From Perkinsus olseni (Eukaryota; Perkinsozoa; Perkinsida; Perkinsidae): DNA of 64,000 nucleotides. The notes under the pieces were generated by a model. The model searched no databases and was not told the DNA's origin. It saw nothing but the letters and a program-made list of their open reading frames with translations. The stretch is taken from NCBI GenBank assembly GCA_013115135.1, contig JABANP010000002.1, forward strand, positions 124,001 to 188,000. Direction: 5' to 3'. This document shows, piece by piece, positions 34,469 through 46,675 of this stretch. The translations under genes and the position numbers were made by a program. Position 1 is the stretch's first letter. Each line of letters opens with the position of its first letter.

Positions 34469-36488
34469 GTGGTCAGGTCCTCGGACGCCACAACCGCTAA
34501 GCAGTCCGCCAACGCTACCCATACGCGGCGAGTTGGCCTACTGTCATTGACGGCGATCGCCTACTTTAACGTCTCTGGCGGTAGGAATGCTCCCGGATCC
34601 TTCGCGAGCTTCCTGGTAGCTCCTCCTCCTCCGACGCACTGCCTGCTGTGCTATCAGGTCCCTTCGGTTCTGAGGACATTTTTTCTACCGGAGGCCCTCT
34701 GCTGGGCATCATTGGCATTTTCGCAGCCCTTATATTATGGTAAGACTCTGCCCTAACCGCTCGGTATCCTACCCCCGTAGGTCCCTTCCGATGTCCTTCA
34801 TGACGGCAGAGCTGTCCAGTACCTTCCCTAGTAACGGTGGATACTCGATATGGGTGGGTCCAACATCACCATTACTACCACTCTTCCACCAACTTGCAGG
34901 TGAAAGTCGCCCTTGGCAACTTCTGGGCCTTCCAGCAGATGTACTGGTCGTGGGTAGCGGCAGCAGTAGACGCCTCCGTCTTCCCGGTAGGAGGAGGCAG
35001 GGGAGGTTGGTTAATACCCGGTACGCTCATCAGGTTCTCATTTACGATACGGTAGCCCACCTCACGCCCACCACCCTCGGTGCTCTTCACTGGGCTGCTG
35101 CATGGCCGATCAAGGCCGCCATCAGCGCCCTCTTGACCGTCCCCATGCTCTTCCCTATGGAGATAACGGGCTTCGGTAATCCACCTGTAGCACGGCTGGT
35201 GGGTCGTAAGGCTCAACTCCCAGTGGTCTAATTTGTGCTACGTTCACTGCTTCAACGTCTCTCACGTTGTGATTCAGGCATGATGCTCATGACCATCTTC
35301 ATTCTCCTGCCATTTGTTGTTATCGTTTTCTGGGGTCTGTTCAAGGTGATGACACTTCTCGACTTCTCGCCCGCCTTCCACCCGTCGTTCTCAGGCCGAC
35401 CTCTCAGTCTTGGGGCAGACCCGACCCATTGGTGAGATAGAGTGGCTCGAGTGGGCAGTAGTCTGTTTTTGGAGGATGACTGGAGTACCACTCCACGGCA
35501 GCATCGCCCCTCTGACCACCGTGCTCAGATGAACGCGGTGTCCACTGTGGCCGGGGAGATCAAAAACCCAGAGAAGACGGTCATCAGAGCCTGCCTGTGG
35601 TGCATGGTCATCGTCACTTTACAGCACATAACAGTCCTCGGCGTCGCTGCTGGGCTGGAGGGATGACAACTGGAAGGTGCGTGGGTCGAAGCAGGGAACG
35701 CTTCCTTCCCCTGTGTTATGTTCAGAACTGGAGTGATGGGTTCCCTTGCCATCATCACGAGAGACGCCTTCGGGCCGGTGATGGGGGTGTGGGTGGTCAT
35801 CACAGCAGTAGTGGCGAGTGCTGGCCAGTACATGGCCGACATCCTCGAGGCCAGCTACCTCCTATTCGGTCGGGAACAGCGGCGGCATGAGTACTCGGAT
35901 GCCCTTCGCAGGTATGTCGCGGTATGGCCTAACTCCAAGCTGGTTTGGGAAGGTCAACAGCCGCTTCGAGACGCCGTGGAACGGCATCTTTTTCCAACTC
36001 CTCATCGTCTCGTGTCTGGTAAGCTCGCCATCATCATCCGCGCCGCACTTCCGCGCGTGCCGCCAGGTGGCAGCCGACTTTACTGCCATCCTCGCCATCA
36101 ATTCGTTCGTAAGTTGCCTCGCAGCCCTCCTCCAGTTCGTCTCCTTCCTGGTCTTGAGGTGGTCTCGGCCAGAACTGGTGAGCCCTCCACCCGCCGCCCT
36201 CGCCATCATGACCTCCCTCAGGATCGGCCCTTCAAAGTCCCCATCGCGTCGTTCTGGCTCATCGCCCTACTCACTCTGCCAGCCCTAGCCTACGGCTGTG
36301 TTGTCGCGGTCGTAACCCTCATGCACGGATGGCTGCCCCTTATACTGAATTCTATCATATTCTCTATCGGCCTCATATCGGGCTACTTCGCCCTCTGGCA
36401 TGCCAACAGGACTGGACGACTGCATGACTGGGAAGTGGAGGTCGACTGCGATAACGACGCCGTCCGAGCCCGTGTGCCCTCGGAGTGA
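34469..36488 (+). CDS. APC-superfamily amino acid/polyamine transporter, copy 1
   Basis: This is a multi-pass plasma- or organelle-membrane transporter resembling plant/protist polyamine-uptake (PUT) and L-type permeases. After splicing, visible elements in order are: GLLSLTAIAYFNVSGG then GPFGSEDIFSTGGPLLGIIG (TM1 unwound segment); SWVAAAVDASVFPV; MLMTIFILLPFVVIVFWGLF; NAVSTVAGEIKNPEKTVIRA (the 'STxAGExxxPxKT' TM6 to loop); FGPVMGVWVVITAVVASAGQ YMADILEASYLLFG; then, across a 47-nt-scale intron, MSRYGLTPSWFGKVNSRFET PW; and the C-terminal FKVPIASFWLIALLTLPALA with one more helix. Stop 36486-36488. The N terminus is uncertain. Two related copies lie downstream in the opposite orientation, so the family expanded locally. 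Confidence 0.75.
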
Positions 36489-37680
36489 AGAAGGCGTCGC
36501 GAAGATGGTGGAAGATTTCGTTTTACCATACATGCAACTGTACTTAGGAAATGTTTAGTCGCAGCACGTCGACAGCTTCTGCTTGTCTGAACTGATTTTT
36601 TTGCAGGAATGTTGTCAATGAGCAGCTGAGCTTCATTATGCTTGTAGGGTTCCTCTACTCAGGTAGCAATCGACATTAGGAAGTGAGATTTTTCTGATCA
36701 TTACCTAGTGCCGCTACGCTTCGTGTAGACGATAATTTCCAGCTCACTTGTTTCGTTCGCGCAGTGATCGTAACTTGTCCAACTCGATGGGTGGTAGCCG
36801 ACGCGCTTGGTGCAGAGGAACGTGGCCAATAAACCATGTACAGTAAGATGTAGAAAGGAAGCTTCAATCGGACTTGTCCACTCGTTGCTAGTATGACCGA
36901 GTTCTTTCATAAATACCATCAACGTCAGTGGTGAATACACGCATGTACTGAGTCAAACCCGGCAAACTGTACGCAACAATATTTAATACGGACAGGATCT
37001 CGTCGGAGATGGAGAGGGCTGATGTATTCTATCAGCAAGCCTGGAGGCTTGTTCGTCCCCGAGCAGTCAGCAACTGCCGCTTTAATGAACCGACTGTGAT
37101 CGTAATTGCGGAAGTGGATAGGGAGGAAGAGTCCGTTCATTTGTAACCGTTGAACGAACACGAAAACAGCAGCCCTACTACAGCGCAATCGCCACCGCGG
37201 AGACATTAAGCTCGCGACAGTCGGCGGGGCACTTGACGCGAGACGACACCTGAGAGAGGCGATGCGGCCGTCTTAAACTATTTCCCAGAATCATTGATTG
37301 TCACCCTCGAAATGTCGCAATTGACCAACGAGCAAGCATCAGCAAAGATTAAGGCGAAACTGTGTGATGATGATGATGAGGAAACGTAAGAGGATCCTTC
37401 CTAGGTAACGACATGAACAGTAATAGGCAGTAGTACTAGTATGAACACGATGATGATTATGATGGACATTGGACGACGACGTTGGTAAGGCGTCCTCGAG
37501 TGCTACGACCAACGAAGTGTAGGCGGGAGAAAATGGGAAGTGGTACAACAACTTTTACAACCGTTGGGAATAAATCTCCTCATTAAATGGTAGCGGTTTG
37601 GTAATCGAAGATAAATAGAACGGAAATAAAGACGTCCCACCGTCCATACCACATCTTTCCCGCTTGACTCTGATGAGCCA
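36489..37680. other. Intergenic between convergent transporter genes
   Basis: About 1.2 kb of AT-richer sequence between the stops of transporter copies 1 and 2. It has short GAT repeats (near 37365 and 37450) and small minus-strand frames without motifs. I see no RNA gene or mobile-element feature. Confidence 0.5.
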
Positions 37681-39793
37681 TTACACATTCACTGCCGGAA
37701 GCGAGGGCTCGGGGTCGCCTTTGGACGGAAGCTCCTTCTCCTCGACGGCAACTTCCGCATGGGGAGAGTCGGAAGTCTCGGTACGAACCTCTTCTTGGTC
37801 GAGACCGGCGTCGAAGCCGTCCTCCCAATTCTGTTTTATTCCAAGCTTCTCAGAGTGTTTAACGGCAAGCCAACCTAGTGGGACGCCAAGGACTAAAACG
37901 ACACAGTTGAGGATGAGGGTGAACTTGTCGGCGATGAAGGAAGCTATGACAACGAACGTGCCGAAGACAATACACGGCGAGAGAACAACCAACAACCACC
38001 AGAAGGACTTCACCGGGATCTTGAAGGGTCTCTCCTGAGGAAAAAACGGTGACAATTTTCTATTTCCGAAGGACAACCTACCAAGTCCGGTTGGGACCAC
38101 CTCAGCTTGAGTAAAGCGAATACTTCCAATAAAGCCGACAAGCAAGACATGAAAGAGTCAACGGATAAGATTGCGTTGAAATCGAAGGATACCTGAGAAG
38201 GGAGCAGCATGACAGCGGGGGAGGGGGTGAGGTTCTCACCAGAGCGCAGATGATGACCAACTGGAAGAACATGGCAAACCACGGAGTACGGTAGTGGTGA
38301 TGAAGATAACCGAACCATTTCGGGGCGAGACCAGCACGGGCCATACCTATGAGAGAGGGGTATCAAGCGAGCCGCAGCCACCGGCGACTTACCGCAAATC
38401 TGATAACTATCTTCGAGAAGTTCAGCTACGTACTGGCCAGCACTGCCAACAATAGCAGCAGCGACCAACCACCAACCGAACCAGTCACCGAAGGCACGTT
38501 TGGCGACTCCGGAGAGCGCACCGGCTCCCCAGTTCTGAGAGCGATAAGAACATGGAACCCCTAGCAGCGAGAACGGAGACGAGAGCCCACCTGCCAGTTG
38601 TCACCATCGATGCCCGCCGCAGTAGAGAGAACAAGGAAGTACTGGAGCGTGCAGACAGCCATACATCCAAGGAGCGCTCGGATGACGGTATAAGAGGGAC
38701 GTTTGGTCTCGCCAGCCACAGTGGAAACACAGTCGACCTGATAAATGACGAAGGGTAGGGAAGGGAGATGATGGGGCGAGTTATTACGCCAGCCATGTTC
38801 CAGAAGCAGACGATGGCCCAATTAACCCAATCGATTTCGTTCACTGGGAGTGCCTCACCCAAGACGCTAAGATCGGCCTGAGGAGAGTATTTGGGGAAGC
38901 AGGGAAGGGAGGAAGCACTACCTTGGTGAGGCCCCAGATGATGAAGACAACGAAAGGAATGAGTACGAAGGCAGACATCTGCAGGAGTCCTGAGGATGAG
39001 CACGCTCACGGCAGTCAACGCTGGGTGAAGATGAGGTACTTACCAACTCCTGTTATTTTGATGGAGAAGAGCATTGGTATGGTGAAGATGACACAGATGA
39101 CTGCCTTAAACAGCCAAGCTAGACCAGCTGACATGGCACCGAAGGTATCCGGTGCTACACTGCTGATAGTCTGGAAAATGATGACCTGATGGGAGGGGGG
39201 GAGGTGGGTTCTACAAGTAGAGGAGGGGATTGTTATTACGGGATAGACAGCATTGTCTACAACGCCGCTGACCCAGGACCAGTAGGATTCCTGCACACCC
39301 CAGAACTTCCCGAAGGCGGCCTTCACCTGCACGGTATGAGAGGAATAAGGCAGATTATGGTAGTAATAGGAGGACTCACCCAAAGAGAGTAACCACCATT
39401 ATACGGGAAAGCACTCGACAACTCAGCGGTCATGAACGATAAAGGTATGGACCTGAAGACTCTCGTGGAAGGAGCCAGTACGATGATGCTGTTGTTGTTG
39501 TGGTATTGCTATTATTACCAACAGAATAGACCCATAACCATTCCTATGATACCCCAGAGGGGCCCACCGGCTGAAAACATCTCTTCAGAGCCAAATGGGC
39601 CTCCGGAAACATTGAAGAAAGCTATGGCACCAAGCGAGAAGACCCCAATGGTCCTCAGATTAGTGAATGAACCGGGCTTGAGATCTTCGGAGGAGCTGAA
39701 AGGGGAAAAGACAAGAAATCGGTTGCAGTCGGTGTTGTAGCATAAAATTTACCTAGTGGAGGGGAGTGATGCTGGAGACACTGCGCTGCTCAT
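37681..39793 (-). CDS. APC-superfamily amino acid/polyamine transporter, copy 2
   Basis: Same family as the plus-strand copy at 34.5 kb. ATG 39793 gives MSSAVSPASLPST, followed by an intron, then SSEDLKPGSFTNLRTIGVFS and [74 protein letters not shown] and [22 protein letters not shown] follow in order, and the C-terminal part has FKIPVKSFWWLLVVLSPCIV and an Asp/Glu-rich tail. Stop at 37681. Introns are short (a GTAAGT...CATAG intron separates QICG from MARAG). Together these elements match the PUT/LAT branch of the APC superfamily; the substrate is not determinable. The tract 39173-39434 is almost identical to that of copy 3. Confidence 0.75.
39173..39434 (-). repeat. Near-identical tract shared by transporter copies 2 and 3 (copy 2 side)
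   Basis: About 260 bp beginning AAAATGATGACCTGATGGGA matches 41459-41719 almost base for base, including the intron. Sequence on both sides is clearly more diverged between the two genes. A gene-conversion tract or very recent local duplication is the simplest reading. Confidence 0.8.
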
Positions 39794-40002
39794 TTTTAAC
39801 GAACGTTAAGACGGTTCCCAGACGTAGAACATGCACGAACAATGCTGAAACGAAAAAATAATGATAACGATATTCCCCATACCATACCTTCCCGAACACA
39901 TCCCAAATCTGAGGGTCGGGAAACCGAAGAAAACGATGATGAGCGGGACTGGTAGATAAGCGGACAGAGCCCGAGAAAATGACGACGTGTAGAAGATACT
40001 CC

Positions 40003-42104
40003 TCACACGGCATTGTTCGCAACAGACGTAATGACAGTGTCGCCATCATCAGAGCTGGCTCGGCTATCCCCTTCGGACCCTGGGCTTGGATGGCCGGCGT
40101 CAAGCGAGTCGCTGCGGAAGTTGTCTTCGCAGTCGAAGCCGTCCTTCCACATGTGGTCATCGAAGCCCAGCTTGTCCGAATGCCGTACAGCGAGCCAACC
40201 GAGAACCAGACCGATGGCAAGGGCTGCACAGTTCAAACCGAAAGTCAACCATCCAGCGATGAAGGAAACAACAACAACGAAGCCACCATACACCAAGGGC
40301 GGTGTCATGACAGCTAGAACGCCCCAAAAGGACTTGATAGGGATACGATAAGGGCGATCCTGAGAAGGTTCGAGCTGCATGAATGAAGCAAGAGTGGGCG
40401 GCAGAAGATACTACCATATCCGGCTCGGACCAGCGTAACTTGAGGAGAGAGAAAAACTCAAGCAAGTTGGACATGCAGGCCATGAACGAATCCACGGAGA
40501 GAATTGTGTTGAAGTCAAATGAGACCTGACGGATGACAGTGAGGAGGTGAAGAGATGGTACGAGGGTACTACCAAGACACAGATAACGACGACTTGGAAA
40601 ATGATGGCCACCCATGGGGTCCTGTAGGTGGGGTGAAGATATCCAAACCATTTGGGAGCCAACCCAAAACGTGCCATACCTGAGTCAACCTCGGATGTCT
40701 GCACGTCGAACAGCATCATTACTACCGCAGATCTGATAGCTATCTTCGAGGAGCTCGGCAACGAACTGACCGGCACTCCCCACAATGGAAGCAGCCACGA
40801 GCCACCACCCAAACCAAGTTCCAAAGGCGCGTTTGGCGACGCCCGAGAGCGATCCAGCTTCCCAATTCTGAGGAAAAAGGCGCCTACAAGCTCACCAGCC
40901 GACCGTACACAATGACGGAGTACCTGCCAGTTATCCCCATCTACTCCCGGCCGCTGTGGCGAGGACCAGGAAGTACTGTAGGAAGGCTATGATGACACAA
41001 CCGAGCAAGGCGAGGATGACCGTTCTCTCAGGGCGTTTGACTTCCCCTGCGACCGTGGAAACACAGTCAACCTGAAGATGTGAAGATCGTAGGCTATTGC
41101 GAGAAGACTGATCCGCCTACCCCTGAGAAGTTCCAAAAGCACACTATGGCCCAGTTGATCCAGTCTATGTCCCCCAAGGGCTTGCTCTCTCCTAGGACAC
41201 TCAGATCTGGCTTTAGTGAGACCCCAAATGATAAAGACGACAAAAGGTATGGAAACGAATATGGACATTTGAAGAAGACCTGAAGGGGAGAGGTCCGCTG
41301 CGAGTAGGGGGAGTTGTGGTAGGAGTATTACCATATCCTGTAATTTTTATGGAGAATAACATCGGTACACTAAACGTTATACACATGACCGCTTTGACCA
41401 ACCATTGCAGACCAGCAGACATAGCACCAAAGGACTCGGGTGCAACGCTACTGATGGTTTCGAAAATGATGACCTGATGGGAGGGGGGAGGTGGGTTCTA
41501 CATAGAGGAGGGGATTGCTATTACGGGATAGACAGCATTGTCTACAACGCCGCTGACCCAGGACCAGTAGGATTCCTGCACACCCCAGAACTTCCCGAAG
41601 GCGGCCTTTACCTGCACGGTATGAGAGGAATAAGGCAGATTATGGTAGTAATAGGAGGACTCACCCAAAGAGAGTAACCACCATTATACGGGAAAGCACT
41701 CGACAACTCAGCGGTCATGAAAGACATTGGCACGGACCTGGGAAGATATCATTTCGACGGTTAACTTAGCTACTCATTTCACTTACCAACATAACAGACC
41801 TAAAACCATTCCTATGATACCCCAGAGGGGACCACCGGAGGAAAACATTTCTTCAGAACCAAATGGGCCTGAAGGTACCGCTGTCAGTTCGGCTACTGAC
41901 CGCCCTGTTAATACTACCTCCGGACACATTAAAGAAGGCTACAGCACCAAGTGAGAAGACTCCGATGGTTCTAACCTTCGTGAAGGCACCCTTCAGATCT
42001 TCACTGGACCTGGATTCGGACGGTTCATGACGCGGAATGGCATATCCCTACTACTACTACCTAGTGGAGGAGGGGAGCGATACTGGGGACGCGGCGCTGG
42101 TCAT
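40003..42104 (-). CDS. APC-superfamily amino acid/polyamine transporter, copy 3
   Basis: Tandem paralogue of copy 2 in the same orientation. ATG 42104 gives [15 protein letters not shown], then an intron, then [20 protein letters not shown] and [11 protein letters not shown]. The remaining elements follow in the same order: [70 protein letters not shown], and the C-terminal [20 protein letters not shown] with [19 protein letters not shown]. The tail is Asp/Ser-rich and differs from copy 2. Stop at 40003. The exon-intron pattern is shared with copy 2. The substrate is unknown; polyamines or amino acids are expected for the family. Confidence 0.75.
41459..41719 (-). repeat. Near-identical tract shared by transporter copies 2 and 3 (copy 3 side)
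   Basis: Partner of 39173-39434, differing by only a few bases and small indels in the intron (for example GTTCTACATAGAGG against GTTCTACAAGTAGAGG). Confidence 0.8.
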
Positions 42105-42981
42105 CTCTTAGGGTTAGGAAGGTTCCCAGACGTAGAACATGCACAGACAACAAGGCAGCTGAAAAGACACCAAATGACAACAACAATGAGAGTAGAAGCC
42201 CACAAGGACCTCCTGGACCACCACCAAGCCCGATTCAGGGCGGTACGGAAGGCGGCCTATCACCTCTTCTATGAGGGTACTGCCTTCATAGGGTTACACT
42301 TATTGACGCTAGGGGACACAAGTTCAGTGTAGTCCACTGGTGATTCGATCCTAAGGGTTAGATTCTGCGCATCAGGAGGGGGTCCCTGGTAACACAGAGA
42401 TGCTGTCCCGTTAGCTATATGACGAGATGTGCGGGTGGACCAGAGTGCATGGCCCCGCCCTGATAGAGGACGGAACTTACGCTTAAGGAACGACACGGTT
42501 CGAGTAGATCCTTGAAAATATAAAAAAGCTCTTTTTAAGACTAGTTCGTCCGAGTGAGGTTTGGAAATCCATCGTGCGGTCCTTAACGGTAAACATACCT
42601 TGGTACCTTGGCTCCACACGATAGCGCTTCGGTTTGTACCAACTGTGGAGAGAGAGGACAGTCACCGAAGACCCAGAGTAATACTGGAACTACTCTCATG
42701 TGTCTAATCATTCAAGTAAGCCTCGCGTCCACAATCCAACGAGAGACCAAACGAGATTTCGGTCGGCCTGCGGTCGTGACCGTTGTGACGCCGGTGCGAG
42801 GCCACTGTCGCCTCCCTCCCTAGAATTACTAATAAAACACAACAGGTTAACATGTCCCGTACACTTATATCTTCTGCTGTAGGGAAACCAATCACGAGCC
42901 GGATAAAATAAGAGCGACTGCATAAGGAATGATGACAACGACCATAGTCGGACATCGAACCAGCAACAGCAACTAACACAT
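42105..42981. other. Intergenic upstream of transporter 3 and downstream of eL15
   Basis: This holds the transporter-copy-3 promoter side and the eL15 3' flank. Small minus-strand frames exist but none has a motif. The 17-bp motif is not present. No RNA gene seen. Confidence 0.4.
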
Positions 42982-43599
42982 TTATCGGAACCTCTTGAGC
43001 TGGAGGGTCTGGCGTCTCTTCCAGTTGGCGGTCTTCGAGGGGCGGACCTTGGTACCGAAGTGGGAACCACGCTTGTGGATACCACGGCTCTTGCGACCAG
43101 CGCTGGTAAGACCGCGGAGCTCACGGTGCTTCATGGTGTTGTGAGCGATCCAGTTCATGCGGGGGTCGTTACGGATGGCGTTGTGCATGGGGTCGACCAT
43201 GATGACCTCGAAGAACTTGAACTGAGCGTCCTGACCAACCCAGTAGGAGTTGAGGACGCGGAGAGAACCGCAGCGGCGACCAACGCGCTCCTCAGCGATG
43301 GCGCGGAGGGACTTGGTGGACTTCTGCTTGTTGACACCCTGGTGGACGGGCTTACCGTAGACGATACCCTTGGAGACGCGCTTCTTACGGTCACCCCTGC
43401 GGATGCGGACGCGGTACATGACAACACCCTGCTTGGCCTTGTAACCGAGACGACGGGCCTTGTCGGGGCGAGTGGCCTTAGAAGCACGATGGACAGCGGG
43501 GAGCTGACGGAACTCCCAGTTCCTGACGCGAATCAAGAAGCGCATCACATCGGACTGCTTCTTGTTCCAGATCTCAGAGAGGTACTTGTAGGCTCCCAT
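42982..43599 (-). CDS. RPL15: 60S ribosomal protein L15 (eL15)
   Basis: eL15 is a core protein of the large cytosolic ribosomal subunit. The single uninterrupted frame of 205 residues starts at [20 protein letters not shown] (ATG 43599; the open frame extends 17 codons upstream, but this ATG matches the family N terminus). It continues through [63 protein letters not shown] and [20 protein letters not shown], ending LQLKRFR. Length equals the usual eL15. It is intronless, unlike its neighbours, which is common for strongly expressed ribosomal genes. The 17-bp motif lies 87 bp upstream. Confidence 0.97.
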   Translation of the reverse strand: MGAYKYLSEIWNKKQSDVMRFLIRVRNWEFRQLPAVHRASKATRPDKARRLGYKAKQGVVMYRVRIRRGDRKKRVSKGIVYGKPVHQGVNKQKSTKSLRAIAEERVGRRCGSLRVLNSYWVGQDAQFKFFEVIMVDPMHNAIRNDPRMNWIAHNTMKHRELRGLTSAGRKSRGIHKRGSHFGTKVRPSKTANWKRRQTLQLKRFR

Positions 43600-43685
43600 T
43601 ATTACAGATAGAAGATTGGGGTGACTTACTCCAAGGGAGAGAACAGCCAACGAACGCCACCAAATCGATCAAACGCAATAGCGAT

Positions 43686-43702
43686 AATTTCGTGGCGCGT
43701 GA
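43686..43702 (-). promoter_or_regulatory. 17-bp CGCGCCACGA motif, copy 3 (upstream of eL15)
   Basis: On the minus strand it reads TCACGCGCCACGAAATT, one base from the consensus, 87 bp upstream of the eL15 ATG and in the same orientation. Confidence 0.65.
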
Positions 43703-44189
43703 CGCTAGTTTTACCCCTTATGATTGTTAGAGGCCCATAACTGAGGTGTCGCTGCTCACTGGAGGAGCGGTAAGGACTCCCTCCTTGAAGGTCTGCTTCG
43801 AGGAGCAACTTCTAGGCTGTAGGGCCGCTGTTTCGGATTCGTTTTTTCGCGTTCATTTTCAGCAACTGAATCGTTCGGGGTGGGGGAGGGAGGAACCAGT
43901 TACTACGAAATTCCGAGTCGATTGTGGAACCGCTTTTTACGAGTTTTATAGAAGGAGACAAGCTTCGAGCTCTAAAGCCTTTGCAGGGCGACCGAATGGG
44001 TGTTGGGTTGAGTATCGGTCAATTGAAAAACCAGAAGCTCTTCAAACAACCAGCCATCGCAGCAGTTCCCCTTCTACTGTTTCCGGGGACAGCGGCCCAC
44101 CCCTATCTGTTCTCATGACGTTACGTGACCAAATAAAGAGGACCATAATAAGCCTGTGGGAGCCCCTCTACGAGTAGCGTGTCAGTACA

Positions 44190-46675
44190 GTGGGAGGCTC
44201 AGGTATAATGATCGTATTTACCCCGACTTCCAGTCGGTCAAGAAACGCCATGAAGAACGGTATAAGGCCGAACCTTTAACCTTGGATACTCTTATGTAGC
44301 CTACGGGCCTTCTACTGCTGTGAGGGATGTCACCCCTCAGGCACCTTTGCAACCAGAACAATCCTGACTTCTCGATCGAGAAGGCGGAGGACCGGCCCGT
44401 CCCGGGTTTCAAATTGTAGGCCGAACAGGGGCAAAGTCACTGGAGAAAATAGTTCCGCTTCAGGGCTCACCCGCCCAAGTCGTTCCGAGGCTTCGTGTCG
44501 CCAACGGTAATCTATCGGAAGTCCCCGACAGCCCAGCAGCCTGGTTGTTAGGATCCCGTGGACTACTACGGCCCTCAACTGTGGGAGGCCTTCAGGACGG
44601 AGATCAACTCACTTCTACTCTACGATCGTGAGCAGCAGCCCAACCCTCCCTCATTTCAATAGCACTTTCGCCTCAGCGAGCTACTACACCTTCCCCGGTG
44701 GTCGGTACGGGACAGCAAGAGCGCTGAAGGAACGGAACTTGAGATTCCTCAACGGTTACAGTCTAGGCGAGCTTTGCCATATTGTAGGCCACTAGTGCGC
44801 ACGATCTAGGGAAAAGTTGGTATCTTTAGGTTCAGCTGGCCATTGATAAGGAGATCCTTGCTTATGGTAAAAGCGGCTCCGTTGTACCGTTCAAAGTGAG
44901 TTCGAAGGCCGAGAAGGACGCCAACGCCAGTAAGCCCTTCCTTCGGGTGAACCCTCTTCGACTGCCGCTCACCGCAGGAGATAAGAAGCCTACATTTGCG
45001 GGGCATCGCCGACAGGTCCCCGTTAAGGAGGGATCGGAGCACAGTCGTCGGGACACCACGGTGAGTTGCCGTACTCCCGAGTAGAGGAGCATCGCTGTCA
45101 GGATTCCTCGGGGGACCATGGATCGAGCTCTCACCACAGCAGCTCGTCACATCTCTCGCCACGGAGCGAATCGACTAGGGAGGACTTCATAGCCACCTGG
45201 GGCCGCCTACGAGAGGTCCTCTATACCCTATTAACGTAGGCCCATGGCTGGTGACCTAGGCCCCTATGGCCCCTTCAGGAGCACTGAGTGGAAGCATCGC
45301 ATACTACTACTGTCCAACCTCAAGAATGAAATACGGCGTCACTTCGGTGGTGTTGTCCTCAGCGAGACGGCTCTGGGCCACACCAAGTTGATTGATATGG
45401 TGAGATAGCTCTCCCTCCTCCCTTACCCCGGACTACCACCCTCGTCAGGTCCAGGACCCGAAGCTAACTGATCTGGTCTTTCGTTGACTGGCGCCGCAAC
45501 AACCCTGTCCTCAAATTGGAGGCGGGGGCGACGCTTCACAAGCCCAATGCTGCTCCTGTTACCATGGCCACTCGTAAGGGGGTTCGTGTAGAAACCGCCC
45601 GGTACCACACTCTCCCAGCTCATCGAGCCTCTACGATGAGCATCACACCAGAAAGGACAGCCTCCGGGTCTAGAACAGCTGGAGGCTCCACGACCAAGAC
45701 GGTGTCGTCTGGCGATCAACCTCCTTGCACGGCTACGGGGGGCCAACAGCAGCAGCAGCCTTCCCCGGCCATATGGCTGAAGAACACCTTCCTGCAGTAC
45801 TCCCACCATCGAGCCCTTGTGTGCGGGAATTGTGTGCCTCGACAGGTATGCGGATTCTGAGGAAGTGGAGGCCCTTGAGAAGTCCCGACGTGTTAAGACA
45901 GCTCCGGACGAGTACATCCTCTCTACGGCAGATCGTGCCATAGCAGATCTCCATATCAACCAGTAGGCCTCATCCCTTTCGACCCCCTCACGCCCATAGC
46001 CTTGTTGTCACAGTTACCAAGTCACGCCACTGGACTTCCCTCTGGTACCACCAGCGACCACTGAGACAGACTACGATCTCACCAATGGAGACTCTGTCGG
46101 AACAGCGGCGGCGCCGCCTGGCCTTGAGGCCCAAGCCACCGCCCCTCTGTCCCCGCTGGCCCATCCCGTCAATGAGGTTTCGGAGGCTATTGCCACTTTC
46201 GGCTCCAGTACTGAGCTTCATGAGACTCTGCCGGACCTCGAGCTACTCCTTGCGCAGCTGGAAAGTGACAACTCTTCCGGTCGAGGAAAGTGAGTGACCA
46301 TGAGCACCTCGCCTAGGAGTCCGCGGGGATGATCTTCCCCACAGGGTTCTCAATGCGAGCGCCGCCGAGTTCGTACCGATGCGCTCCCAGACGCCTCGGC
46401 CACCGCCGGACACCTTCATGCAAAATTTGTTGCTCACCAGTGGCTCCAACTTCCATCAGCCTCCCACACCGGCTGCAGCAGGAGCACCATCGCTAGGTGA
46501 TTCCGTTTTCCCTCGTCTGATTGTATTCTGCCCTGTGAAGGTCCCCCGATAACCCCTGGTGGGGTACTACTTTCGCAGGCTATAGAAGCAGAATCTTGCC
46601 CGTGGATTAGTCGAACGCCAGGAGGGTGTACAGTCGGCACTTTACTGGATGCATGCGGCTCTCCTACAGGAGTGA
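44190..46675 (+). CDS. LOTUS/OST-HTH RNA-binding protein with a PAM2 motif
   Basis: Plus-strand exons show two informative signatures. First, a LOTUS/OST-HTH-type segment near 45286-45480: WKHRILLLSNLKNEIRRHFG, GVVLSETALGHTKLIDM, a short intron (GTGAGA...GTCAG), then VQDPKLTDLVFR. Second, a PAM2 motif LNASAAEFVP at 46349-46378, the consensus that docks onto the MLLE domain of poly(A)-binding protein. Between them lies WLKNTFLQYSHH (45774-45810), like the VKNTFLHF of the Mei2-like protein. Upstream exons include YNDRIYPDFQSVKKRHEERY (near 44200) and DPVDYYGPQLWEAFRTEINS (near 44555). The C terminus probably ends QNLARGLVERQEGVQSALYW...LLQE, stop 46673-46675. LOTUS proteins control germline or stage-specific mRNAs. 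The start is not resolved and may lie nearer 43,990. Confidence 0.65.

Noticed and set aside
43060..43611. Plus-strand frame of 183 codons opposite eL15
   Set aside because: It is the antisense shadow of a certain ribosomal protein gene; composition (Val/Leu/Asp/Gly) is typical of antisense frames.
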